Source: Terana coerulea
Taxonomy: Eukaryota; Basidiomycota; Agaricomycetes; Polyporales; Phanerochaetaceae
Assembly: GCA_024811115.1 (NCBI GenBank)
Contig: JAKOGH010000446.1
Span: 62,001-126,000 of the forward strand
Direction: 5' to 3'
Length of the DNA: 64,000 nucleotides
The position numbers were made by a program, and so were the translations under genes. The notes under the pieces were generated by a model. It was not told the DNA's origin. It did no database searches and saw nothing but the letters and a program-made list of their open reading frames with translations. Of the stretch, positions 47,883-59,212 are shown one piece after another (within the stretch, counting starts at the first letter, position 1; every line of letters begins with the position of its first letter).

Positions 47883-50605
47883 ATGGCCTCCCGCCGCCCG
47901 TCCTCATCTTCTCCGTCCTTCTTCTCCTCGACGTACCCGCACACAGTACAAACCATGGCGTCGCCGTCGGCGCCGCTTGCCTCGACCTCCGGATACGTCT
48001 GCGACACCATTCCCCCCTCCCGCTTTGCGAAGGCGTCCGTGTCGCGCCCGCCGAGCCCCGTCCCGCCTCCGACGCCTCCTGTGGCGGCGTTCGAGGCACA
48101 CATACTCGGGACACCTGCCAGTAGCCCAAGCAAGAAGGAAGAAGCGGTGCATCATGTCTCGGCGTCAGCTTCACAGCTGACAGCCCCGCCCGGACGCAAG
48201 CTTTGTGTACGGCACCAGCGGATGGCGGATGAGGGGACGAACTTGAAGCTACAGCAGGTGAGTACAATCTTTATATTCGTTGGCCTCCTCCGTCCTTGCG
48301 TGACTCTCTGGACATTGTCCGAAGCGAGTCCACACGGTTGCTGAGGATCGGCACACGATGCATAGAGGAGCAACCTGCCAGTCGTCCCTAGGCGGAAGGA
48401 TTGCGCGCAGGGCCCCGAGAATGCGGTGTGCGATGTACACATTAGGTTGGGAGATAGGAACGAAGCTCAGCATTGGGCGGTCGCTGCTTCGAGAAAAGCC
48501 ATTGCCCGCTTTTCGCATTGTTGGCCTGCGTTGCATATATGCGCGAATACTCATGCAAAATTTTGGCAGGCATTGGATGCGCTCCCTGTGGAAGAGCGCG
48601 GCGCCGTCAGTGCAATATGGTCCAATTTTTCTTCATCCCCACATCCCCGCCGCGCGCTCATCCTGCACGGGCTCCTCACCATGTGCTGTTTCTCGCAGCT
48701 GTCACTGCTAAGCGAGCAGCTCGCTCACCTGATTCGCATCGATCCCTTCACGGTCATCCCAAGCGAAGTCTCCCTTAAAATCCTCGGCTATCTCGACGCC
48801 CAATCATTGTGCCGGGCGGCCCAGGTCAGCAAGCGGTGGAAGGCCCTCGCCGACGACGATATTCTCTGGAGAGGGATCTGCGAGCAGCATATTGGGCAGA
48901 AGTGTTTGAAGTGTGGCTGGGGTCTGCCGATACTGGAGAAACGGCGAGTGCATCGAGTCCCGTCGCCGCGAAATTCACCGGCGCCGTTACCCGTGGCCGA
49001 CTCGAAGAGAAAGCGCGAAGTGGAGAGGAGTACCCAGACCGAGCTGCCACTCCTCAAGCGGCAGCGGTCAGAAGTTGCAGAAGCCCAGCACGCTCCCGCA
49101 CCTACTCAAGAACCAGTGTGCTACTCTCCGCCTCATGCTCCCGCCGAATACGCCCTCGACCCTTCACATAACCCACTCCTCGCCCCCAACGAACCTCCTC
49201 CTGCTGACACCTTCACGCGACCATGGAAGGACGTCTACTGCGAGCGTCTTACCATTGAGCGCAACTGGCGCCGCGGTCGATGTACGGTTCAGACGCTGTC
49301 TGGGCACACCGATGGCGTTATGTGCTTGCAATTCAGCGAAACGTTGTCCCATCCCGCGTTCCCCATCCTCATTACGGGCTCTTACGACCGCACGGCCAGA
49401 GTATGGAACTTGGAGACGGGGCGAGAAATACACTGTCTCACGGGGCACACCCGGGCTGTCCGCGCCCTGCAGTTCGACGAGGCAAAGCTCATTACCGGCA
49501 GCATGGACCACACGATGAGGGTTTGGGACTGGCGGACAGGCAAATGCCTGCGTGTACTCGAGGGCCACACCGAGGGCGTCGTGTGCCTCAACTTCGACTC
49601 CAACGTGTTGGCGAGCGGGAGCGTGGATACGACTGTGAAGATCTGGAACTTCCGCACCGGCGAGTGCTTCACGTTACGCGGACACCGCGAGTGGGTTAAC
49701 TCCGTCCAGCTCTGGGATTCTAATGCCACCAGCTCCGAGCTCGTGCTCGTCGCCGTCATCGTCCTCGAGCGCCTTCGACAGCACCGGCTCGTCACCCGGC
49801 GCGGGAGGCTCGAAGCCGTGCATCGACCCCGGCAAGATGCTGTTCTCTGCGTCCGACGACGGCACGATCCGCCTATGGGACCTCGCAAAGCGAACCTGTG
49901 TACGCATGTTCTCTGGTCACATCGGGCAGGTTCAGAGTCTCAAGCTGCTCATGGTCGACGAAGAGGCTGAGGAGTCTGACGCCGCATCGCAGTCAAGCTC
50001 TACTGAGGCAAATACAACTGCCCAGCCTACAGGTGTCGTTGCAGCTAACGCTACACCGGCTACGCCTGCTCTCCCTGGGTTCAACCCCTTCTTCTACCGC
50101 AACGACCCCGACGCAGCGCCATCGTCGCGGATGATCATCCACCACCCCGAGAACGCGGAGGACGCGAAAGGGAAGGAGAAGGCCGTCGCGGCCGCGGCCG
50201 CGACGGAGCGCACGAGTGTGTCAAGCACGAAGCGCGTCAAGCCCGTGCTCATCTCGGGCAGCCTGGACAACACGATCAAGATCTGGGATCTCGAGAGCGG
50301 CAAGACGACGCAGACGATGTTCGGGCACATCGAGGGCGTGTGGGCCGTCGCGAGCGACAAGCTGCGGCTGGTGAGCGGCAGCCATGATCGTACGATCAAG
50401 GTGCGTTCGTCGTGTGCAAGCATGCTGTATCGTTTGGCTTACGTGTCTTCTGTTGCCTTAGGTCTGGGTCCGTGAAGGCGAAGGGCGCTGCATGGCAACG
50501 TTGGTCGGTCATCGCGGTGCCGTAAATTGTGTCGCTCTTGGCGAAGACAAGATTGTGTCTGGTTCCGACGATGGTGATGTCAGGATATGGAGTTTTAGTG
50601 GATGA
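47883..50605 (+). CDS. F-box/WD40 protein, Met30/SconB type
   Basis: Substrate receptor of an SCF ubiquitin ligase that in yeast (Met30), Neurospora (scon-2) and Aspergillus (sconB) controls sulfur assimilation. The start MASRRPSSSSPSFFSSTYPH leads to CVRHQRMADEGTNLKLQQ, an intron of about 310 nt, then ALDALPVEERGAVSAIWSNF and LLTMCCFSQLSLLSEQLAHL. F-box: IPSEVSLKILGYLDAQSLCR, followed by HIGQKCLKCGWGLP. The C-terminal half has seven or so WD40 blades (QTLSGHTDGVMCLQF, HTRAVRALQF, HREWVNSVQL, SASDDGTIRLWDLAKRTC, ISGSLDNTIKIWDLESGK, VGHRGAVNCVALGEDKIVSG) and ends VRIWSFSG. A one-base shift at 49711-49720 (TCTGGGATTC, one G too many) interrupts the reading frame inside the blade after WVNSVQL. 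Essential in yeast, so an error is likely. Confidence 0.93.
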
Positions 50606-50778
50606 CCTCTCTCACTTTATTGTGCCTCCTTCGTCGTTGCTCGATCTGTTCCTTTGGTTGTATCTGCTCATGTAGATTTCGCTCATACTGTACATTTTCT
50701 GCTATTTTAGGTTTGCTTACGTATACGGCACTAACGGAATTCACAACATAATGTACTACTGCAATACCACGCATACAT

Positions 50779-53110
50779 TCAATATCCATCTTCGAGAGAG
50801 AAAGACTTGATGAGTGTGGCTACCGCAGGAGAGCGTGGCTTGAACGCAGCCTCGAAGGGCTCCGGGTAGCTGCAAGCCCGTCAGTACATCTGAACTCAGC
50901 CCAGAGCGCAGCTGCGCGCGCACCTGATGAAACCCGGCGTGTACCGCCCACTCGGTTCCACCGACGTTGCCAGCCTCGTCCACGGCCTTCTCGATCCTGA
51001 ACGCCGCGAGCATGCACGCGGCGGCGACCAGAGCGTGTCCTGCGCAAAGTGGCGGCCCGGGCAGACGCGCCGGCCGTAGCCAAAGGCGGCCTCGGCGGCG
51101 GGGTCGGGCGCGGCGGGGTCGAGGTTGCCCGCGGGTGTGAGGAACCGCGCGGGGTTGAAGCTCTCCGGGTCGGGGTAGCGCGCCTCGTCGTGGAACATGG
51201 CCCTGGAGGACGGCGAGGGTATCAGGAATGGAGGAATGGAGACACGGGCCCGGGGTACGCACCAAGTGTTGCCGATGACGATGGAGCGAGCGGGGATGTG
51301 GTATCCTCTGTACTCGTCGTCGGCTGTAGACTTGTGCATCGCACCTGGTAGCAGAAAGTGGCTTAGCACCGTATGTGAAGCTGGCTGGTCACTGTGGCGA
51401 TACCTAACGGCAGAGCAGGGCGCCACCTACATCCAACCTCAGTAATCACCAGGCACCGCGGTTCGCGCAACGTACCTCAGAGTCTCCTTAATCACAGCAG
51501 TAACGTAAGGAAGCGAACCCCGATCCTCAAAGTTCGGTAAACGGTCCGGTCCGACGACCCTGTCCAGCTCTTCATGTGCCGCGCGCTGTACTGCAGGGTT
51601 CAAAAGCATCGCGAGAACGAAGCTTGTCATGCTTGAGACTGTCTTTAGTTGATTTTGCGTCGGCGGCGCAGCAAAGCTTAGTCAACAGATTTCTGTGTCA
51701 GGTTGTTTCGCGCTCACCGTGTCAGATCCAGCTGTGAGCGAGGTAACAGTCAATAATGCGCCGTTATACGACAATTATGCAGCCTTACCAGCATAATCGG
51801 TACCGAGTAAGTTCATGAAGACGTCTTCGTGATGTTCATTGTTCGTCTTTTCGTCCAGAGTCGTCAACAGTGACACAGCGATCGAATCGTCGGTGGCAGT
51901 TCCGTTGGCCTGTGGTTATACAATATAAAGCTCGACGTACATGCATTTACACAGGTGGAACTCACCATCGCAGCTTTTACTGCGTTGTACGGGTATTCAT
52001 ACATCTTGTTAACGAGTGGTCTCCAGATAGCGGCATCGCGCTTGAACTGGGCGCCAGGGAACCAGGCAGGGAGATACCTCACTGTCGAATGTCCCCGCCT
52101 TTAGCACATCTCCAAAGACGAAGGCAGAGGCTCACGGATTGGTAAGGTGTCCACTAAAGACAACCATCAGCCAACCTGAACACAGCATATGCAGACTCAG
52201 CGATACATACCAAGATAGGTACCCGTATTCGCGATGGTTGCGAAGGTAGTGACAGCATCCTCTATCAAAGCGAGGTATGGATCGTTTTCTGTCTTCGGTT
52301 CAAATCCGTACAGAATGCGAAGGAGTACGGAACCAATCATGCTGAGGCGGCGTGGCAGACATAGGTTAGACAGGTACCTGTAGATCATGCGCGGCCGGAC
52401 TCAACTATCGTATGTGCTGCCGAAAATCCTGCGGGGTTACAAGCAAGCGAATCAGTAACTTCCGTGCCTCTTTCTGCGAGGTCGAGCGGTATGTCTCGAT
52501 GTCTTTCTGTCGGAAAAACTGTTGATTGAGTGCTCGGTGCTCTTTCCAGTAGTTGCCATATTCGAACAACCCCCAGTCTCTGGGACCCCAGCCACATCTT
52601 GCGACGAACAATGGTCAGCGATGTGGCCGATGGATACTAAGTAACATGCCTACAAGTCGAGCATCGCGGCTTTGGGTCTGTGTATGCCAGCGTTACAGGT
52701 CAGAGTAGTTTGGATCGGACCGTGCGTGCGTACCTGCTTGAATACACCGCGGAACGTTTGTCAAATAAATCGCTTGTAGCCTTGGCAGAACTGAGGACGA
52801 CTACCGGGGTGCCGAAGAGGTGGAAGTATATGACATCCGAATCTGGCGATGCGCATAGCTTCAAGTTAGCCTCAGGCTGTTCACAGGGCATCAAGAGTCA
52901 GGACGCACCGTACTCATGCGACCATTCTTGATAGGTGAACCATTCTCGTGGAGGAATATCGAATGCACTCCCAACAAGTGGCAGTCCTCTTGGACCGGGT
53001 GGAAGCCTGTACCGCCGGCGTCTGGTGAGCACCTGTACAAGTGCCGTCGCAAGAGCAAGAGCAATGCATGAAACCAAAGTACCAGATATTCCTAGGTCGT
53101 GGTATGCCAT
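50779..53110 (-). CDS. P450-9, cytochrome P450 monooxygenase
   Basis: First locus of the minus-strand array, about 500 residues. Start chosen at MAYHDLGISGTLVSCIALAL (anchor); an in-phase ATG at 53209 would add 33 residues. Then LPPGPRGLPLVGS, the C-helix exon GWGPRDWGLFEYGNYWKEHR, RILYGFEPKTENDPY, RYLPAWFPGAQFKRDAAIW, I-helix region, TSFVLAMLLNPAVQRAAHEE, K-helix IKETLR, RW-RPALPLG, DDEYRGYHIPARS, FNPARF, heme loop [12 protein letters not shown], tail YPEPFEAAFKPRSPAVATL. Between the heme loop and VEPSGRYTPGFIR the translated frame reads PPRACSRRSGSRR, which is the conserved VAAACMLAAFRIEK stretch read one base off. A missing base at 51028-51030 and an extra one at about 50959-50963 cancel out. 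The YPEPF tail links it to P450-7 and P450-8. Confidence 0.85.
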
Positions 53111-53613
53111 CGTCAGGAATGAGCTTGTGAGGCTAGCGATGCTGGGGAGGATGCTGCAATCACTACTTGAGCTGGTCTGATGTAAATACAATCTAGAGAG
53201 CGTCAGCAATCCGGAGTGGGAATACGCAGATCATCGAAAGTGATGGTAGTAGCAAGAGAAGAGGATCTTCGCCTCAGCTGAATCCAAGGTTCAAACGTTC
53301 ATGCCTAGCGGCAACGTCTCAAGGCATTTCCCACTGACACCATGCGTGTCTGAGCTTGGTCCGAGGCTTAAACTTGAACTTCACCTCGCGAGGAGCTGTC
53401 GCCAAGCTACCGGCAGACATTTAATTGTCTGACCATGCAGGCGCACCGTATGGACACCTGGGCCAGCATTTCCCAACACGAGATTCCAACCAGCGACAGA
53501 CGAAAAAAGCCACGTCTGTGCCGCGAACATCCACCGCAAGCAGTCGCGCCATAGCTGCTAGGCTGCAGAGATTCGCGGTCAAGAAATCTGTCGTTACATG
53601 TCCTACATGTGAA
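53111..53613. other. Intergenic, P450-9 to P450-10
   Basis: About 500 bp, promoter side of P450-9 and 3' side of P450-10. Nothing recognisable beyond that. Confidence 0.45.
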
Positions 53614-55869
53614 TCACTCGGAAAGGACCAGCGACTGAACAAGCTGCTCTGCGGCTTTCGAACGAAACTTGAACGTCGCCCGGAACGGACGGGGATGACT
53701 GAAATTAATGGTTGCGCTCAGTGTTGATACACGCGAAAAAGAAATAGAGCACTTACCTGACAAGCCCACCCGTGTATTCTCCCGAAGGCTCCAAAACATT
53801 CCCTGCTTCGTCGACGTACTTCTCAATGCTGAACACGGAGAGAATGCTGGCTATTGTGATCCATAGCGTGTCGTCGGCAAAATGCTTGCCAGCGCATATC
53901 CTCCGTCCAAACCCAAATGCTTCCACAGGATCAGGAACGCCCTCGTCAAGCTCGCCATCCGGTGTTAGATACCGAGACGGGTCGAAAACATTCGCATTGG
54001 GATAACGGTTCTCATCTCGAAGTATGGCCCTGTATTGTCTTCAGATGATGTTGTGTGTGGCGACTGCTATGCACTCACCATAGATTTGTGATTATGATGG
54101 ACCCCGACGGAATGTAGTATCCACGGTATTCGTCATCTGCGGAAACCCTGTGCGGGACCCCTAAATCTCGATCGTCAGATTGTGGGCCGCGCGCAATGCA
54201 GATGGTGCTCACCCATCGGGGTAGCAGGGTGGTATCTGCCCGCAAAATATTACCAAATAAAAGTGACAAACGATAGTTGGTGCTCATACCTCAAAACCTC
54301 CTTTTGATAGCGGTGGTGAACGGGAGTAAATGTTCATCGGTGAATTCAGGGAACCGGTCAGGCCCGACGACAAGGTCCAACTCTTCGTGCGCACGCCGTT
54401 GTACTTCCGGATGCAGTAGCATCATGAGAATAAGCGTCGATAACGAAGCCACGGACTGTCAATTGGCGTTAATAAAGACTGCGCATGTATAAGTTTACGT
54501 TCGACCCACAGTATCAGCACCCGCTACAGGGTTGTTCAGTGATCAAGTCCTCCAACAAAGCAAGTGTGACATGGTTCTCACCTGCGTATGCCGTTCCGGC
54601 AACATTTGTAACAAAGTTCTCGTACACTGTGTCTTCTCCGTCTGCTCGAGGCGAAGTTAGCATCGTTGCCACAAGGGATGGCCTTGCGACACCATCAACC
54701 TTGCACACATGATAAGCACATGCCTGACATCGAGATAGTAGAAGGACATACCAGCGAGGATTTCACCACGTTGAAGGGTCGCTCGAACATCTCATCGACA
54801 GTAGCCTTCCATAGAGCGGCCTGTCGCTTGAAGTGTGCTCCTGGAAACCACGTAGGTAGGTACTTTACTGGAGCTCCTTGTCACTTGTGTACGTGTAAAG
54901 ATGCCGTGTAGCTTACATATCGGTATGTAGTCCACTGCGCACTTGTAAGTCGCCAAGTTCAACGATGACTCAAAGTGAGCAATCGTACCTAGATAAGCCC
55001 CAGCGCTCGCCATTTCCGAGAGCTTGTCCACGCCGTTTTCGGCGAGTTCAATGTACGGGTCTTGCTGGGGTTGTAAATTTATTCCGTACACAATGCTCAT
55101 GATTATGGCCCCTGCCATACTGAAAGTTGCAGCGAGCACGGTTCAGGGCCGGACAGCGTCTGAAGGTACCAGATACATACTAGCGGACGTCTTTTGTGGC
55201 ATCCTCTGGTGTGGCGGATAGTCGTAGAAGTAGCTTTCTTGCTTCTTTGGTTGACGTGAGACGATAAGGAACAACGGCTTCGGGACGAAATAGCTCGTGC
55301 ATGAGCTTTCGCTGAGCTTTCCAATCATCGCCGTACGCGATTAACCCGATGTTTCTGTACCAACCACAGCTGAAAACAAAATGTAGCGATCGATAAGTGT
55401 GCAGAATACGACGCTTACAGCTCGTTCGCCATGACGGACTCTTCCCTACAGAAACCAGAAATCCGTAGTCAGCGAACGGCTGGGTGCACGTTGCTTCGCC
55501 CACTTACCTGTCGGCGTACAGTACAGAACGTTTGTCCAACAGGTCATTGGCTACCTGGGCAGTGTTGAGCACCACCACATGCTTGCCCAGGATATGAAAG
55601 TGTACGATATCAGAGCCTGGAGTACATCGGTTTCAGGTCAGTAGCGAGTATGGACAGACGCTCTTCGGCCACGTACCGTATTGCTGACCCCAGGACTGAT
55701 ATACTAACCATTGATGCTCCTTCGGGACGTCGAAAATATTGCCGAGAACGGGAAGTCCCTTTGGACCGGGTGGGAAGGGGTTTCGCCGACGGCCCCGCAG
55801 GAGCCAAGTACCCAACAACCCGAGGAGGCATGCACTTGCAATAGACAGCAATTCGACTGTGCTGATCAT
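53614..55869 (-). CDS. P450-10, cytochrome P450 monooxygenase
   Basis: Minus-strand member, about 500 residues. It begins MISTVELLSIASACLLGLLG (anchor), [13 protein letters not shown]. The C-helix exon is GWYRNIGLIAYGDDWKAQRK, then MAGAIIMSIVYGINLQPQQD, KYLPTWFPGAHFKRQAALW, FVTNVAGTAYAG, I-helix AGADT, PEVQRRAHEELDLVVG, RYHPATPMG (Trp to Tyr), FDPSRY, and heme loop [12 protein letters not shown]. In that loop the Pro-Gly-Arg after the Cys of all other members is Ala-Gly-Lys. The tail is HPRPFRATFKFRSKAAEQL, ending LVLSE at 53614. In the K-helix exon the sequence for TTAI-(I)KEVLR is one base short at about 54301-54306, which throws the frame to a stop. The rest is clean, so it is either a recent frameshift or a sequence error. 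Confidence 0.83.
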
Positions 55870-56948
55870 TTCGAAGGTACCAATCCTTGCGAGAGGTGTT
55901 AGATAGCTTCCAATTTATATCACTGAGTAAACTTCATGTAGAGTTTCCGGCGATCTTAAAGACCGTTCAAGGTCCGTATGGCCTCACGCCTGCGCTTCCC
56001 ACGTTGACGGTCAACATCCCGCTTCTTCTCGCATTCGGGTGTTCTGGAATACGTGCCTGTAGTGATGTACATCAGTTCACGCCCGCACATGTTCAAGCCC
56101 GCGATATGAAGTCTCTCACCTGATCATACCTCTTTTGAAGAGCAATTTGGTGTCTCAAGCGCAACTAGCCGTGCCATTCCGTGCCTCCAGCGTTTCATTC
56201 GCTTATGCTCCTTGAGTCGCCTGCAGTTCTTCATGTTCTACCGGTGGCTTGGCGAGGGCATGTATGTGCAGGGGGAAACGAAGTAATGTGCGTGTCTGTT
56301 TCTAAGTATTCAGTAATCGCTGTGGTAAAGTTTCCATAACTGATACCGACCATCATCCGGGATAAAGCAGCCACTTGTGTAGTTTACTAGTATAATGCTT
56401 CATGCCACTTCACTGACGGTAAGGACGCCGCACTGTCAGCATAGTAGAGCGTCCACGACTCCACGTCGACTTCTGAAGACTGAATCTGGCCATTTTGCGC
56501 TTGTGAATCAGAGGCTGAGCGGTCCTAAGCTTGCATTACGATGATATACTGGTATAGTGGAAGGGAGTGCAAAGTGGTCATGCCCACAAGCGATGGTGGA
56601 ATGAAGCGGGATGAAGAAACGCACGGCGGCAGTCCCGAGTCCCGACCCCGCCGCCATCAGGCGGCGTCCCGCTTCATGGCGCACTGATCGCCGAGGCCCC
56701 AAAGAAGCGCTCATCATGTCGGACGAGGCCGAGCCGAGCTCGTTCGGCAGCCTGGTAAGTACAACTCAAATAGATTTCAGACGATTTTGATAGCTTTATC
56801 ATCCATTGAACATGGTTGCACGAGAAGCGTTGGGACCGAGCGCGGGGGCAACCAGTACACTTTGACTTCGTACACTGAGTGTTCCGAATGTTGTTAGCTG
56901 CAGGTGATTCGTACCCAATCATGCAAGTGGCTTTAGATATCTACATGC
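55870..56948. other. Intergenic, P450-10 to P450-11
   Basis: About 1.1 kb, mostly AT-rich. A GC-rich island at 56600-56760 contains ATG followed by codons for SDEAEPSSFGSL and a consensus donor (gtaagt) on the plus strand, possibly a captured first exon. No downstream exon can be matched to it. Confidence 0.4.
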
Positions 56949-59212
56949 CTATTCCATAAGCTCAACGGATCGGATGAGGTCTTCAGCAGCAGCTGAGCGA
57001 GGTCGGAAGGTTGCTCTGACAGAGAGTGGGTGGCTGCATTGAACCCAGGCATTAGCTATCGGCTGTTTTCACGGTGAACAGGACCACGCACGGTATTAGT
57101 TCGCTCGTATACTCCATGCATGGCTCTACCATATTGCCATTTTCATCAATTGGTTTCTTGATGTCGAAGACGGAGAGAATGGTAGCGATGACGATCCAAA
57201 TGGTGTCGATAGCGAAGTACCTTCCTGGGCATATCCTGCGGCCAAACCCAAACCCTTCTACGGGATCGGGCACGTTTGCATTAAGCTTTCCATCTGGTGT
57301 CAGAAAACGTGTGGGGTCAAAGTCGCTCGACCCAGAACCGAGCATAGCCCTAAGTGGGAAGGTGTCAGGACTTCCGATTGTAGAGTGAAATTTGCAGAGG
57401 TACTCTCACCATATGTTTGAGATAACGATGGATCCAGCAGGAATGTGATATCCTTTATATTCGTCGTCTGCAGTAGACGCGTGTAGAACACCTATAACAC
57501 TGTTATAACAGGTCATGATGTAGTTACATTGAGAACCGACCTATTGGAGTGGCGGGACGCCATCTTGATGACACAAGTAAGTAAGCAAGATGGCGAGAAG
57601 ACAAGGGGGCAGGACGGCGTACCTGCGAGTCTCCTTCACGATCGCGGAAATGAATGGAAGAGAGGATCGATCGTCAAATTCCGGTAGCCGCTGCGTGCCA
57701 ATCTCGCGATCCAACTCCTCGTGGGCACGCTTCTGGATCTCGGGATACAGTAGCATGGCGTTGATGAACGTTTCGAAGGTAGACGTGGTCTACATTTATT
57801 GGGTTCAATGAATGAATATTGCGTCATGTGCTCGGACGACCCACCGTGTCGATGGCAGCTAATGAAGACTATGAGACTGGACGAAAGCCGAGCATAGAGA
57901 CCAATGACTATATTTACCTGAGAATACCGTTCCAGTCACGCTTTTCACGATGCTCTCGTATTCAGCCGTCTCCATTTGGTAATGGGATGTAGAGTCTGTG
58001 AGTAGGGACGACGCGAGAGATGCAGTTGCCTTCCCGTCAAGCTGGGCCACGCCGTGAGCCCCTGTTCCCTCGTAGAGATGCGTTTTAGTTCTCACCAGTT
58101 TTGCTTTGGCCGCTTGAAAAGGCAGATCATACATGGCCTCGACATCCGGTCGCAGTTTTGCAGCATGCCGCTTGAATGCAGCTCCTGGGAACCATGCAGG
58201 AAGGTGCTTGACTGATGTGAAGGTGAGTATGACTTTACCAACATGTGCCTGAATCACTTACGAACGGGGATGTAGTCGACTGGAAGCTTGATCAGCACCT
58301 TACCAGACCTTACCAGTAGGAAAGCTCACCAACGTATGTACTGGCGTTAGCTATCCGCGCCAACCCTCTCGAAGCAAGCTCGGAAACCTCGATATAATGG
58401 GCAATCTCGGGGTTATTCCCGACTCCATACATCACGTCGAGAACCATTGCCCCAATTGAGCTGTAATTGGCCACATGAGTTAGCGAACATATCACGAGCA
58501 GCTGCGAGCGGCGGAGCTTACTAGCGGATACTCTCGGCAGGGCCCTTCTGTGAGCGGGCCAAGGAAATTACTAGCTTTCTGCTTGCGCTGGTCGACTTTG
58601 GGTAGTATGCTGGGACAGCATTCGGACGAAAATACTCATGGAAAAGCCTTCGGTGCATCCGCCATGCGTCATCATATGGCATAAGCCCCCAGTTGCGCTC
58701 CCAACCAGCTCTGGATAAATCTTATCAGCGAATTGAAGTTATCCAGCACGATGAACTCACAACTCAGTAATCATCACGGAGTGAGGCCTATGAGAGAACA
58801 CCAGTGAGCCCATACCCGTGCGCAATCAGCACATACTATTCTGACCGGTCGGAGTATATGGCAGAGCGTTTGTCGAGGAGTTCCCGAGCAGCTTCCGCAG
58901 AGTTCAATATGATGATATGCGTGCCAAGAACATCGAGGTGTATGATATCAGATCCTGAAATGTAGGGAGATGGGTTAGCGTGGCAAATGCAAGGGGGTTA
59001 CTACACATACCGTATTGTGCGCCCCACTGCGTGAAAGTCAGCCATTGGTGCTCCTTCGGGACATCCAAGATATTTCCAAGAACTGGAAGCCCTTTCGGCC
59101 CAGGCGGAAACTTGTATTTGCGCTGCTTGCGGGTGTACAGAATGCAGGATATGGTAAATCCTAACACAAGTAGCGCAATACGGGAGGAAGCGCTGATGTC
59201 TGTTAGGCGCAT
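56949..59212 (-). CDS. P450-11, cytochrome P450 monooxygenase (AAIDT type)
   Basis: Open and splice-consistent throughout. Start at MRLTDISASSRIALLVLGFT (anchor); an upstream in-frame ATG at 59290 would add 26 residues. Then [14 protein letters not shown]-helix exon GWERNWGLMPYDDAWRMHRR, SIGAMVLDVMYGVGNNPEIA, KHLPAWFPGAAFKRHAAKL, SVTGTVFSG, I-helix [22 protein letters not shown]-helix VKETRR, WRPATPIG, heme loop [12 protein letters not shown], and the last exon HPLSVRATFRPRSAAAEDLI ending VELME at 56949. Two oddities are shared with P450-6: Ala-Ala-Ile in place of Ala-Gly-x before the conserved Asp-Thr, and a loop about six residues short before FDPTRF (AMLGSGSSDFDPTRF). Unlike P450-6 this copy is intact, so those changes are compatible with a coding gene. 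Confidence 0.88.
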
